Source of the DNA: Brevundimonas sp. NIBR10
GTDB taxonomy: Bacteria > Pseudomonadota > Alphaproteobacteria > Caulobacterales > Caulobacteraceae
Direction of reading: 5' to 3'
NCBI RefSeq assembly: GCF_027912515.1
Contig: NZ_CP115464.1
Coordinates: forward strand, 1,302,001 to 1,366,000
Length of the DNA stretch: 64,000 bases
Below are positions 1-8,181 of the stretch, one piece after another. The translations under genes were made by a program, and so were the position numbers. Every line of letters begins with the position of its first letter. Within the stretch, counting starts at the first letter, position 1. Below the pieces are notes generated by a model. It had not been told where the DNA came from and did no database searches. It saw nothing but the letters and a program-made list of their open reading frames with translations.

Positions 1-1
1 C

Positions 2-346
2 CGGATCAATGCGATCCGGGCCGGACTGCTTTGTCGATGCCCGAACTGCGGCAAGGGCAGGCTGTTCGCCGGCTTCCTGAAGGTCGTGGATCGGTGCGCC
101 GTCTGCGGCTTCGACTACAGCCGCATGAACACCGGCGACGGGGCGGCGATCTTCATCATGCAGATCGCCGGCGGGCTGGTGGTGTTCTCGGCCCTCTATG
201 TGCAGATCGCCTTCGATCCGCCGATCTGGCTGTTGCTGCTGGTGTCGCTGCCGCTGGTGGCGGGACTGTCGATCGGGCTGATGCGGCCGGGCAAGGGACT
301 GATGATCGCGCTGCAGATGCGGGGCAAGATGGACGGCGCGCGGTGA
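2..346 (+). CDS. DUF983 family zinc-ribbon membrane protein (5' truncated)
   Basis: The reading frame is open from the left edge, so the N-terminus is missing. It begins with a zinc-ribbon-like pair of CxxC motifs (CPNCGKGRLF and CAVCGFDY), followed by two hydrophobic segments (IFIMQIAGGLVVFSALYVQI and a stretch around LLLLVSLPLVAGLSI). This order, CxxC pair then two transmembrane helices, is the DUF983 signature. DUF983 genes commonly lie at the end of aa3-type cytochrome oxidase clusters beside SURF1, which is the arrangement here: its stop codon overlaps the SURF1 start by four bases (GTGA). A role in oxidase assembly is inferred from this context only; no biochemical function is visible. 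Confidence 0.85.
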   Translation, partial: RINAIRAGLLCRCPNCGKGRLFAGFLKVVDRCAVCGFDYSRMNTGDGAAIFIMQIAGGLVVFSALYVQIAFDPPIWLLLLVSLPLVAGLSIGLMRPGKGLMIALQMRGKMDGAR

Positions 347-1056
347 GCCGCTTTCCGTGGCTGCTGACCCTGTTCACGGCCCCCGCCCTGGCCCTGCTGA
401 TCGGACTCGGGGTCTGGCAGGTGCAACGGCTGGCGTGGAAGGAGGGCCTGATCGCCCGGTCCGAGGCGGCGGCAAAGGCCGCGCCCGCTGCGCTTTCCGA
501 CGTGCTGACGGCACCCGATCCGGAGTTCCGGCGGGCGCTCGTGGTCTGTCCGGGACTGGCGACCGCGCCGTTCGTGGAGCTTCAGTCGATCCATGACGGC
601 GAGCCGGGGTCACGGCTGATCTCCCTGTGCCGGGCGCCGGGCGTTGAGACACCCCTGCTGATCGACCGGGGCTTCGCGCCCGAAGGCGTTTCGGCCCGGC
701 CCCGGGTGATCGAATCGACCATGCCCCTGTCGCTGCTGGTCGAGCTCAGGCGGACGCCGGGGGCGGGCAATGCGATGACGCCGCCGCCCGCCGGTAACCG
801 CTTCTATGCTCGGGACAGCGCGGCGATGGCGCAGGCACTGGGGGCTCCGGCCGTGTCGGAGTTCACCCTGTTCGCCCTGACCTCGCCCAATCCCGAGATC
901 GGGGCCCTGACCGCTTCGGCTCCCCCGGCGGCGTTTTCCAACAACCACCTCGGCTATGCGATGACCTGGTTCGGACTGGCGATCGCCCTGGTGGGTTTCT
1001 ATGTGGCCATGCTCTGGCGCCGGATGCGCCGGGAGCCTGAGAAAGACCCGTCCTGA
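343..1056 (+). CDS. SURF1 family cytochrome c oxidase assembly protein
   Basis: A 237-aa inner-membrane protein needed in this family for assembly or heme insertion of aa3-type cytochrome c oxidase. It has the SURF1 layout: an N-terminal transmembrane helix followed by GLGVWQVQRLAWKEGLI, a periplasmic domain of about 170 residues, and a C-terminal helix starting with NNHLGYAMTWF, the conserved H-YA-WF motif. The start is GTG at 343, inside the DUF983 stop (GTGA), because the frame upstream of it reads as an out-of-frame shadow of DUF983. The stop at 1054-1056 overlaps the proposed CTG start of the M16 peptidase, so the three genes are probably translationally coupled. Confidence 0.92.
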   Translation: MSRFPWLLTLFTAPALALLIGLGVWQVQRLAWKEGLIARSEAAAKAAPAALSDVLTAPDPEFRRALVVCPGLATAPFVELQSIHDGEPGSRLISLCRAPGVETPLLIDRGFAPEGVSARPRVIESTMPLSLLVELRRTPGAGNAMTPPPAGNRFYARDSAAMAQALGAPAVSEFTLFALTSPNPEIGALTASAPPAAFSNNHLGYAMTWFGLAIALVGFYVAMLWRRMRREPEKDPS

Positions 1057-2324
1057 CCACACTTCATACCCTGTCCAACGGCGTTCGCGTCGTCTGTGAT
1101 CCGATGCCGGGCCTGCGCACCCTGGCCCTGTCCGTCGCCGTGCGCGGAGGCGCGCGCTGGGAGGCCGAGGCCCAGTCCGGCTGGTCGCACCTGCTGGAAC
1201 ACCTGGTCTTCAAGGGCGCAGGCGAGATGGCCGCGCGCGACATCGTCGAACGGATCGAGGCCGAGGGCGGATCGATCAACGCCGCCACCGGTTACGAGCG
1301 GACCAGTTTCGAGGTTCGGGCCCTGGACGGGTCACTCGGCCTGGCCATGCAGGTGGTGTCGGACCTGGTGTTCCGCCCCACCCTCGATCCCGTCGAGATC
1401 GAGCGCGAGAAGGACGTGGTGGCCCAGGAGATCGCCGAGGCCTTCGACACCCCTGACGACCAGGTGTTCGAGATGGCCCAGACCAGGGCCTTTGCCGGCC
1501 AGTCGATGGGGCGGCCGATCCTGGGTTCGGTCGAGAGCCTGAAGCCGGTGAAGCGCGAGTCGATCGGCGATTGGCGCGCGCGACTGTATTCGCCCGACCG
1601 GATGGTGGTGTCGGTGTCGGGCGCGGTGGACGCGGCCGAGCTTCTGGCCCTCGCCGAGCGCTGGTTCGGGGATGCGGTGGCGCGGGCGGCGGATGCGCCG
1701 GAACCGGCGAGCTTCGTGGGCGGGACGGCGACGCTGAGCCGCAAGATCGAACAGGCCAATCTGGTGTTCCAACTGCCGGCCCTGTCGGCGACCGATCCGG
1801 ACCTGCCGGCCATGCGGCTGTTCACCGAGATCCTGGGCGGCGGGATGGCGTCGCGGCTGTTCCAGAGCGCTCGCGAGGAACGGGGCCTGGCCTATGCCGT
1901 CGACGCCTATCACGAGGCCTATGAGGATACGGGCGTGCTGGGCATCTATGCCGGGGCGGCGGCGGACCGGGCGGTCGAACTGGCCCAGGTCTGCGCCGAC
2001 GAGATCCGGTCGCTGGCGACCGATGGGCCGAGCGTCGCCGAGCTGTCGCGGGCCAAGGCGGTGCAGACGGCGGGCCTGTGGATGTCGGACGAGAGCCCGG
2101 CCAGCCGGGCGGGGCGCAATGCGGCGCAAACGCTGGTCTATGGCGCGCCGTTGTCGTCCGAGGCCAGCGTGGCGAAGATCACGGCGGTGAGGGCGGACGA
2201 TCTGAAGCGGGTCGGGATGCGGGTGCTGGCCTCGGGCAAGGCGGCTACGGCGGTACTGGGGCCGAAGGGGGCGAACGGGGCAGGGGTAGCGTTCGTGAAG
2301 GGGCTCGGTATCGCTCTCCCATAG
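1053..2324 (+). CDS. M16 family zinc metallopeptidase
   Basis: About 423 aa, related to mitochondrial processing peptidase beta subunits and PqqF-type peptidases. The inverted zinc motif HLLEH lies at residues 46-50, counted from a CTG start, and the third ligand Glu126 sits in VAQEIAEAF, exactly 76 residues later as is usual for M16. The R/Y substrate motif region (AREERGLAYAV) is also present. The first ATG is at 1104, but starting there would delete the family-typical first strand TLSNGVRVV. The only in-frame alternative upstream after a stop at 1038-1040 that keeps the whole strand is CTG at 1053, which overlaps the SURF1 stop as CTGA. The gene ends inside an inverted repeat, which supplies the last codons and the stop. 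Confidence 0.9.
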   Translation: MTTLHTLSNGVRVVCDPMPGLRTLALSVAVRGGARWEAEAQSGWSHLLEHLVFKGAGEMAARDIVERIEAEGGSINAATGYERTSFEVRALDGSLGLAMQVVSDLVFRPTLDPVEIEREKDVVAQEIAEAFDTPDDQVFEMAQTRAFAGQSMGRPILGSVESLKPVKRESIGDWRARLYSPDRMVVSVSGAVDAAELLALAERWFGDAVARAADAPEPASFVGGTATLSRKIEQANLVFQLPALSATDPDLPAMRLFTEILGGGMASRLFQSAREERGLAYAVDAYHEAYEDTGVLGIYAGAAADRAVELAQVCADEIRSLATDGPSVAELSRAKAVQTAGLWMSDESPASRAGRNAAQTLVYGAPLSSEASVAKITAVRADDLKRVGMRVLASGKAATAVLGPKGANGAGVAFVKGLGIALP

Positions 2325-2502
2325 GGAGAGGGCTTGAGGCTCGCAGAGCGCAGCGATGCGCCAAGCCGAAAGGGTGAGGGGTTCTGCCCTTACCGGTTGG
2401 CACGGTGCCCCTCACCCTTTGACTGCTCCGCGCCGCCCTACGGGTAGCGCAAGTCCGATCGCTGACGCTCTCGGGCGCTCAAGCCCTCTCCCCATGGGAG
2501 AG
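2314..2502. repeat. Long imperfect inverted repeat after the M16 gene
   Basis: The outer arms, about 2314-2338 and 2478-2502, are inverted copies with only about two mismatches in 25 bases, and each arm is itself nearly palindromic (CTCTCCCATAGGGAGAG). An inner pair, AGGGTGAGGGG at 2371-2381 and CCCCTCACCCTT at 2408-2419, also matches. Transcribed RNA could fold into one long hairpin with branching arms. The element fills nearly all the space between the M16 and GNAT genes and contains the M16 stop codon. It resembles REP/MITE-like extragenic palindromes; no transposase or long ORF is inside. It may act as an mRNA 3'-end structure. Confidence 0.8.
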
Positions 2503-2525
2503 GGAGTCGACTATCGTACCCGCCC

Positions 2526-3119
2526 ATGGCCCTGCTCGACTGGATGACGGACGCTGCCGGTCCCCATGTGCGGGGGCATGGGGTGATGTTGCGGCCGCCG
2601 CGCGCGGGCGACTATCAGGCCTGGGCCGATCTTCGTGAGGCGTCGCGGGACTATCTGCAGCCGTGGGAGCCGGCCTGGCCCGAGGATGACCTGACGCGGG
2701 CGGCCTATCGTCGGCGGCTGACGGTCTATGCGCGCGAGCTCGAGCTGGGCAACGCCTGGCCCTTCTTCATCTTCGACACGGCCGGGCGGGTGTTGCTGGG
2801 GGCGGTGACCCTGTCGAACGTTCGGCGCGGCGTCGCCGAGACCGGGACCCTGGGCTACTGGATCGGCCAGCCCTATGCGGGGGCGGGCCATGCGACGGCG
2901 GCGGTGCGGGCCGTGGCGCGCTATGCGTTTGCCGACCTGAGGCTGCACCGGCTGGAGGCGTCCTGCCTGCCGATCAATACGGCGTCGCGGCGGGTGCTGG
3001 AGAAGTCCGGGTTCCGCAAGGAGGGCGAGGCGCGGGCTTATCTGAAAATTAACGGGCGATGGGCAGATCATCTTCTGTTCGGCCTCTTGTCAGAAGACGC
3101 CGAACGGGCCGACGCTTAA
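2526..3119 (+). CDS. GNAT family N-acetyltransferase, RimJ/RimL-like
   Basis: A 197-aa single-domain GNAT protein. Its architecture follows RimJ/RimL: RGHGVMLRPPRAGDYQAW at the N-terminus, the acetyl-CoA-binding motif A as LGYWIGQPYAGAGHATAA (Q-x-x-G-x-G/A type), and the final LEKSGFRKEGEARAYLKING. These enzymes acetylate N-terminal amines, often of ribosomal proteins. The specific substrate cannot be read from sequence, and RimJ here means family resemblance. It lies between the inverted repeat and pdeA, in the same orientation. Confidence 0.88.
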   Translation: MALLDWMTDAAGPHVRGHGVMLRPPRAGDYQAWADLREASRDYLQPWEPAWPEDDLTRAAYRRRLTVYARELELGNAWPFFIFDTAGRVLLGAVTLSNVRRGVAETGTLGYWIGQPYAGAGHATAAVRAVARYAFADLRLHRLEASCLPINTASRRVLEKSGFRKEGEARAYLKINGRWADHLLFGLLSEDAERADA

Positions 3120-3147
3120 GGCCAGTCGCAAAGGATACCGCCCCGTC

Positions 3148-4821
3148 GTGAACGCCACGCGCTCCAGAACCCTGGCTTGGGACGCGACGACGGCGATCGA
3201 GGCCCTGGCCGCCGCCGACTCGGCGCTGTGGATCTGGACGCCGGCGCTGGACGAAATGCGGTTCACCGGATCGACCCGGCCGCTGGGACTGGGACCGCTG
3301 GCCCCCGAATGCTCGGCCGCCGCCTTCGTCGCCGTAACCCTGCCGCAGGACCGGTCGCTGGCCGAGGGCCTGCTGACGCCGCGCGAGGAGGGGACCGAGA
3401 TCGCCGTGCGCCTGCGGATGCGCGGATCCGAGACCTGTCTGTGGCGGGGTGTCTGGCTGGAGGACGGCTTGCGGGCCGCGGGTCTGGTGGCGCTGGAGAC
3501 CAAGTTTGCGGGCGCGCAGAAGGATCAACTGACCGGTCTGCTGGACCGGCGTGGCTTCCTGGCGCGGGCCGCCGACGTGCTGGCCGTACCCGGCGATTAT
3601 GAGCTGGTGGTCGCCGACGTGGATCGTTTGCGGCGGCTGAACGAGGCGCTCGGCCATGAGCGGACCGATCTGGTGCTGTCGGCCCTGGGCTCGCGCCTGG
3701 CGGCGGCGTTTTCGGATCAGGCGTCCCCGGCGCGGATCGGCGAGGACGAGTTCGCGATCCTGCTGCCGCGCCCCGCCACGGGCAATGCGGCCGAACGGGT
3801 GCGCGAGGCGCTGGAGCAGCCGCTGAGGGTTGCGGGATTCGACATCTATCCGACCGTTTCGATCGGCTTCGTGTCCTGCGAAGGCGGTGCCGATGCGGCG
3901 GATGCGGCCGAACTGCTTCGCCGGGTCGAACTGGCGGTGGGCCAGGCCAAGGGCGCGGGGCGGTCGGGGGCGGCGGCCTATGGCCGGGCGCTTGAGAGCG
4001 ATTCCCTCAGCCGGCTGGCACTGGAGGCGGACCTGAGGAACGCCTTCGTACGCGGCGAGATCGAGCCCTTTTTCCAGCCGATCGTGAACCTGAACACCGG
4101 GGCGGTGGCCGGGTTCGAGGCCCTGGCGCGGTGGCGGCATCCCAAGCGCGGCCTGGTCCCGCCCGACGAATTTCTGGGCCTGACCGAGGAAATGGGCCTG
4201 ATGAACGATCTGGGCCTGATGATGATGACCCAGTCGGCGCGCCAGCTGTCGGACTGGCTGCGGCGGCATCCGCGCGCGGGCAAGCTGTTCTGTTCGGTCA
4301 ATCTGTCGGTCGGCGAGATCGAGCGGCCCAACCTGATCGAGGACGTCGCCCGGGTCATCAGGGAGACCGGCCTGCCGCGCGGCGCCCTCAAGCTCGAGGT
4401 CACCGAGGGCGACATCATGCGCGATACCGAAAAGGCCGCGGTGATCCTGCAAAAGCTCAAGGACGTCGGGGCGTCGCTGGCGCTCGACGATTTCGGGACC
4501 GGCTTCTCGTCGCTGAGCTATCTGGCGCGGCTGCCGTTCGATACGCTGAAGATCGACCGCTATTTCGTGCTGACCATGGACAAGGACGAGGGCTCGGCCA
4601 AGATCGTCAAGTCGGTCGTCAACCTGGGTCGCGACCTGAACCTGGAAGTCGTCGCCGAGGGCGTGGAGAACGCCTCTCTGGCCAAGCTTCTGCTCGACGC
4701 CAGCTGCCACTATGGCCAGGGCTTCGGCTATGCACCCGCGCTTCCGGCCCAGGAGGCCGAGGTCTATCTGAACGAAAGCCTGTCGGACGGGACAGCGCCG
4801 CTGAAGCAGCGGTCGGCCTGA
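3148..4821 (+). CDS. pdeA: PAS-GEDEF-EAL cyclic di-GMP phosphodiesterase, PdeA-like
   Basis: A 557-aa soluble protein with a PAS-like N-terminus (about 1-115), a degenerate GGDEF domain (about 125-285) and an EAL domain (about 295-550). The diguanylate cyclase motif reads GEDEF at 198-202, the variant in Caulobacter crescentus CC3396 (PdeA). There the domain binds GTP and activates the EAL phosphodiesterase instead of making c-di-GMP. The EAL domain looks active: FEALARW with EAL at 324-326, LKLEVTEGD, LDDFGTGFSSLSYL, LKIDRYF, VVAEGVEN and YGQGFGYAPAL are all present. Length, domain order and motif support orthology to PdeA. Start is GTG 3148; no ATG is near the beginning. Confidence 0.88.
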   Translation: MNATRSRTLAWDATTAIEALAAADSALWIWTPALDEMRFTGSTRPLGLGPLAPECSAAAFVAVTLPQDRSLAEGLLTPREEGTEIAVRLRMRGSETCLWRGVWLEDGLRAAGLVALETKFAGAQKDQLTGLLDRRGFLARAADVLAVPGDYELVVADVDRLRRLNEALGHERTDLVLSALGSRLAAAFSDQASPARIGEDEFAILLPRPATGNAAERVREALEQPLRVAGFDIYPTVSIGFVSCEGGADAADAAELLRRVELAVGQAKGAGRSGAAAYGRALESDSLSRLALEADLRNAFVRGEIEPFFQPIVNLNTGAVAGFEALARWRHPKRGLVPPDEFLGLTEEMGLMNDLGLMMMTQSARQLSDWLRRHPRAGKLFCSVNLSVGEIERPNLIEDVARVIRETGLPRGALKLEVTEGDIMRDTEKAAVILQKLKDVGASLALDDFGTGFSSLSYLARLPFDTLKIDRYFVLTMDKDEGSAKIVKSVVNLGRDLNLEVVAEGVENASLAKLLLDASCHYGQGFGYAPALPAQEAEVYLNESLSDGTAPLKQRSA

Positions 4822-4831
4822 CCGGCGGCCT

Positions 4832-6406
4832 CTACCAGTCGATCAGGGGCGCGCGCGTTTCGTAGCGGAACGCGTCAAGCCGGCGCTGCTCGTCCGGCGT
4901 GACCTCGGCGTAGGTCTGCCAGATGGGCAGGCCCTCGGCCTGTTCGTCGTCCTCGAGCATCAGGACGCCGAGACAGCGGGTGTCCCAGCCGTCGGTCATT
5001 TCCGTCGGGTTCCAGTCGTCGAGCGTGAACAGTTCGACCGTGATCGTCTCCGCCGTGCCGTCCGGCACGATCAGGGAAATACTGTGCCAGCCGTCGGGCG
5101 CGACCGGGACCTTGAGCCTTTGCCAGGGCGTCACGACGAAGACGTGGGTCGTGTGAACGTCGGAACCGGGTCGGTTGGTCATGAAGGCGATCCGCGCCGT
5201 GCCGTTGCGGACGCGAACGGTCTTTCGCGCCTGCCAACTGGTCCAGCGCAACCTCTCATCGGGTGAGCCCTCAATGTGATAGACCCCGTCGTCGTTGGGT
5301 GCCGGCGGGCAGTGCTGCGTATAGCCGAAGGCGTTGTCGATGTGGGCCCGGTAGCGCGAGAACATCGGGCCGCCGCGCGCGAACCGCGTCGAGATGGCGG
5401 TCAGGGGCACATGGGTCAGGTGAAGGCGGAACTCGTCGACGCCGTAGTCCTCGGCCAGACGCAGCGCCTCTTCGACCTCGGCCTCGGTATCGTTCCAGTC
5501 GAAGACCAGATAGCGCCACTGGACCCGGGGCGTGGTCACGCCGAGCTCGCGTCGCGCCTGAAGCAGATTGGCCATGCCCTTCATCGCCAAGTCGAGCCTG
5601 CCGCCCACGTGATAGCGGGCGTAGGCCTCCTGGGTCACGCCGCTGATGGTGAACTGGATGAAGTCTAGCGCGCCGGCCGCCACGACCTTTCGCGCGCGAT
5701 CCAGGTTCGACAGGGGGATGCCGTTGGTCGTGGTGTTGACCCGCGCCTGGGGATTGGTGCGCTGGATATGTTCCAGCATGTCGGCGGCCTGGACGTTCAC
5801 GAATGGGTCGCCGTAGTTGAAGAAGAAGACGTGGCTGAGCGAGCCCTCCAGATCGTCCATCACCGAGGCGAAGGCGTCCAGGTCGAGGAAGTCGGAATCG
5901 CGGGTCTTGATGTCCCGGTCGTTGTTCGGCTTGCAGGCCGGCTGGTCGCAACGCAGGTTGCAGCGGACGGTGGTCTCGACCACCAGGGTGGTGGGGCGCG
6001 CGGGCCGTTCGGGCAGGGTGTCGGGCGCGTCCTCGGCGACCGCCTGTGACAGGTTGCATTCGGTGCAGCGACGCCCCTTCCACAGGCGGGCCTGAAGGGT
6101 TTCGTATTCGGGATTGGCCCAGATCTCGGCCAGGGACTGGCGATAGATGTTGCCGAAGCTGCGTCGGCTGTGCGGATCGTCGAGGCCGCAGGTGACGTTG
6201 CCGTCCGACTGGATCGACAGACCGCCCTCGATCCAGGAACGCCGATAGCGACCGCCGTCGGGCTCGGTCATCAGGCAGCTGGGGTCGGTGTGCTTGCGGT
6301 TGTAGTTCCAGGGGCCGTCAAGCGGTGCCGGGGGCGGGGAAATCTCTTGAGCCGTTGAGGTCTTTCGCCGGGGCAGGGTGAGGGTTCGCCAGGACAGAAG
6401 ACTCAT
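4832..6406 (-). CDS. Radical SAM protein with N-terminal SPASM-like and C-terminal beta-rich region
   Basis: 524 aa. The N-terminal part has a SPASM/twitch-like layout with Cys44, Cys73, Cys114 and Cys117 around SIQSDGNVTCGLDD, FGNIYRQSLAEIW and RRCTEC. The radical SAM core follows with the cluster motif CNLRCDQPAC at 149-158, then FFFNYGDPF in place of the GGEP strand and TTNGIPLS. The cluster spacing is CX3CX4C rather than the canonical CX3CX2C. The last 130 or so residues are beta-rich and lack cysteine motifs. Placing the SPASM-like part before the core is atypical. The substrate is unknown; SPASM radical SAM enzymes usually modify peptides or proteins. It converges with pdeA, ten bases away. 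Its start is preceded by a GGTGGAG ribosome-binding site. Confidence 0.82.
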   Translation of the reverse strand: MSLLSWRTLTLPRRKTSTAQEISPPPAPLDGPWNYNRKHTDPSCLMTEPDGGRYRRSWIEGGLSIQSDGNVTCGLDDPHSRRSFGNIYRQSLAEIWANPEYETLQARLWKGRRCTECNLSQAVAEDAPDTLPERPARPTTLVVETTVRCNLRCDQPACKPNNDRDIKTRDSDFLDLDAFASVMDDLEGSLSHVFFFNYGDPFVNVQAADMLEHIQRTNPQARVNTTTNGIPLSNLDRARKVVAAGALDFIQFTISGVTQEAYARYHVGGRLDLAMKGMANLLQARRELGVTTPRVQWRYLVFDWNDTEAEVEEALRLAEDYGVDEFRLHLTHVPLTAISTRFARGGPMFSRYRAHIDNAFGYTQHCPPAPNDDGVYHIEGSPDERLRWTSWQARKTVRVRNGTARIAFMTNRPGSDVHTTHVFVVTPWQRLKVPVAPDGWHSISLIVPDGTAETITVELFTLDDWNPTEMTDGWDTRCLGVLMLEDDEQAEGLPIWQTYAEVTPDEQRRLDAFRYETRAPLIDW

Positions 6407-6594
6407 TCGAACACACGTTACTCCACCAGAAGTCGAGTGTGTGCGCCGGTCCGGCGGGGGTCAACGCCCGACCCGCGATCCGGACGGGACCAACGAAAAA
6501 TTGACCGGTCCCTATTCCGCCCGCATCCAATCGCATTAACTGCGACGACTAGGAGGAAACGGCGCGATCGTCGCCGATCCGAGGGACAACGACC

Positions 6595-7548
6595 ATGAAT
6601 GCGCAACTGCTTACCGGCCTGATCGCCGCCGTCGGCCTGCTGGCCAACCTGGCCATGGGTAGCGGTGTCGCCGCCCAGGACGGGCATGCGGCCCATGCCG
6701 AACCGGCCGACCACGGCCACCACCACGTCGATTTCGACTCCGACCGGATGCACGTCCGCGTCGATGGCGCCGAGGGCGGCAAGGACATCATCCTGATCCC
6801 CGGCCTGAGTTCCTCGCCCGAGGTCTGGGACGGGACGGTCGAGCATCTCGGGAACGGCTGGCGGGTGCACCGCATCCACATCCAGGGCTTCGCCGGGGCT
6901 CCGGCCGAGGGCAATGCGACCGGGCCGGTCGCCGCGCCGGTGGCTGAGGAGATTGCGCGCTATATCACCGAACAGGGGCTGGATAAGCCCGCCGTCGTCG
7001 GCCATTCGATGGGCGGGACGATCGGGATGATGCTGGCGGCGCGCCATCCGGCCCTGGTCGGCAAGCTGATGGTCGTGGACATGGTGCCCTTCATGGGGGC
7101 GATGTTCGGCCCGCCCGGTGCCACGGCCGAAAGCGTCGCGCCCATCGCCGAGCAGGTCTATCAGGGCATGGCCAACAGCCCGGCCGACGCCTATCGCACC
7201 CAGGCCGTGGCTTCCGTCACCGGCATGATCGCGACCGAATCCAAGCGCGCCGGTCCGATCGAGGACACGATCAACAGCGACCAGCAGGTCTCGTCCTCGG
7301 CCTTCCGCGAACTGATCCTGACCGACCTGCGGTCCGAACTGTCGAAGATCACGGCCCCGACCGAGGTGGTCTATGTGAAGTTCAACGATCCGCGCATGAC
7401 GCCCGAGATCACCGACGCCATCTATCAGGCCTCGTTCGCGAGCCTGCCCGGCGTGACGCTGAAGCGGATCGACGACGCGGCCCACTTCGTCTTCCTGGAC
7501 CAGCCGGACCGGTTCAACGCCGAACTGGACGCCTTCCTGGCAAAATAG
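6595..7548 (+). CDS. Exported alpha/beta hydrolase
   Basis: 317 aa with an N-terminal signal peptide (hydrophobic 5-22, cleavage near AMGSGVAAQDG), so probably periplasmic. The alpha/beta hydrolase core shows the oxyanion strand IILIPGLSSSPEVWD, the nucleophile elbow VVGHSMGG with Ser138, and the catalytic His297 in DAAHFVFLDQP. The acid is probably Asp in the preceding VYVKFNDPRM segment. After the signal peptide there is a histidine-rich stretch (GHAAHAEPADHGHHHVD), unusual for the fold and possibly metal-binding. Upstream sequence has two Shine-Dalgarno-like runs, AGGAGG at 6551-6556 and GAGGGA closer to the ATG. Substrate is unknown; an esterase or lipase-like activity is likely. Confidence 0.85.
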   Translation: MNAQLLTGLIAAVGLLANLAMGSGVAAQDGHAAHAEPADHGHHHVDFDSDRMHVRVDGAEGGKDIILIPGLSSSPEVWDGTVEHLGNGWRVHRIHIQGFAGAPAEGNATGPVAAPVAEEIARYITEQGLDKPAVVGHSMGGTIGMMLAARHPALVGKLMVVDMVPFMGAMFGPPGATAESVAPIAEQVYQGMANSPADAYRTQAVASVTGMIATESKRAGPIEDTINSDQQVSSSAFRELILTDLRSELSKITAPTEVVYVKFNDPRMTPEITDAIYQASFASLPGVTLKRIDDAAHFVFLDQPDRFNAELDAFLAK

Positions 7549-7551
7549 GCG

Positions 7552-8175
7552 ATGCGCCACTCGGCCGCAGACCGGATCATCGGCCTGTATTCCGAGAAGG
7601 CCGCAGGCTGGATCGAAGACCGCGCGCCTGTCCTGGGCCAGTGCGGCGGAACCGGCCTGGACGAGGCCGGGTGGCTTGCGAAGTTCATGGCGTGTCTGCC
7701 ATCGGGGGCGAGGGTACTCGACGTCGGGTGCGGGTCGGGATGGCCGGTGGCAGCTGCGCTGCTGGAGCACGGGTTTCGCGTCACGGGGGTCGATCCCGTA
7801 CCAGGCCTGCTTGATCATGCGGCGCAGACTCTGCCGGCCGGAGAATGGATCGTGGGCGATATGCGGACGCTGGAGTTGGGGCGGACGTTCGACGGCGTTC
7901 TGGCCTGGTTCAGCCTGTTCCACCTGACGCCCGAGGACCAGAGGATCGCCCTGCCGCGCATCCTGGCTCACGTCGTGCCGGGTGGTGTGATCATGTTCCC
8001 CACTGGATCGGCCGAGGGCGTGCAGATCGGGCAGTGGCGCGGCGAGCCCCTGTATCACGGCAGTCTGGGCGCGCAGGAGTACCGCGCGATCCTGAACGGG
8101 AACGGGTTCGTGGAGATTGGCGACGCCACGGATCAGCGGCCACCGGGTCTCGTATGGCTGGCCCGGCGGGTCTGA
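7552..8175 (+). CDS. Class I SAM-dependent methyltransferase
   Basis: 207 aa. The Rossmann-fold motif I is VLDVGCGSGWP, followed by the acidic end of strand 2 (VTGVDPVPG), a motif II region FDGVLAWFSLFHLTPEDQ and a post-II strand VPGGVIMF. This places it among small-molecule class I methyltransferases of the UbiE/TehB type. The ATG lies three bases after the hydrolase stop, so the two genes are probably co-transcribed. The methyl acceptor cannot be inferred. The end, RPPGLVWLARRV, is typical of such proteins. Confidence 0.85.
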   Translation: MRHSAADRIIGLYSEKAAGWIEDRAPVLGQCGGTGLDEAGWLAKFMACLPSGARVLDVGCGSGWPVAAALLEHGFRVTGVDPVPGLLDHAAQTLPAGEWIVGDMRTLELGRTFDGVLAWFSLFHLTPEDQRIALPRILAHVVPGGVIMFPTGSAEGVQIGQWRGEPLYHGSLGAQEYRAILNGNGFVEIGDATDQRPPGLVWLARRV

Positions 8176-8181
8176 GCGCGA

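Noticed and set aside
3049..4710. A 553-codon minus-strand open frame across pdeA
   Set aside because: Antisense shadow with Arg/Gln-rich composition. The plus strand has all GGDEF/EAL motifs.
6501..6540. TTGACC at 6501 as a -35 element for the alpha/beta hydrolase
   Set aside because: No acceptable -10 hexamer at 16-18 bases downstream.
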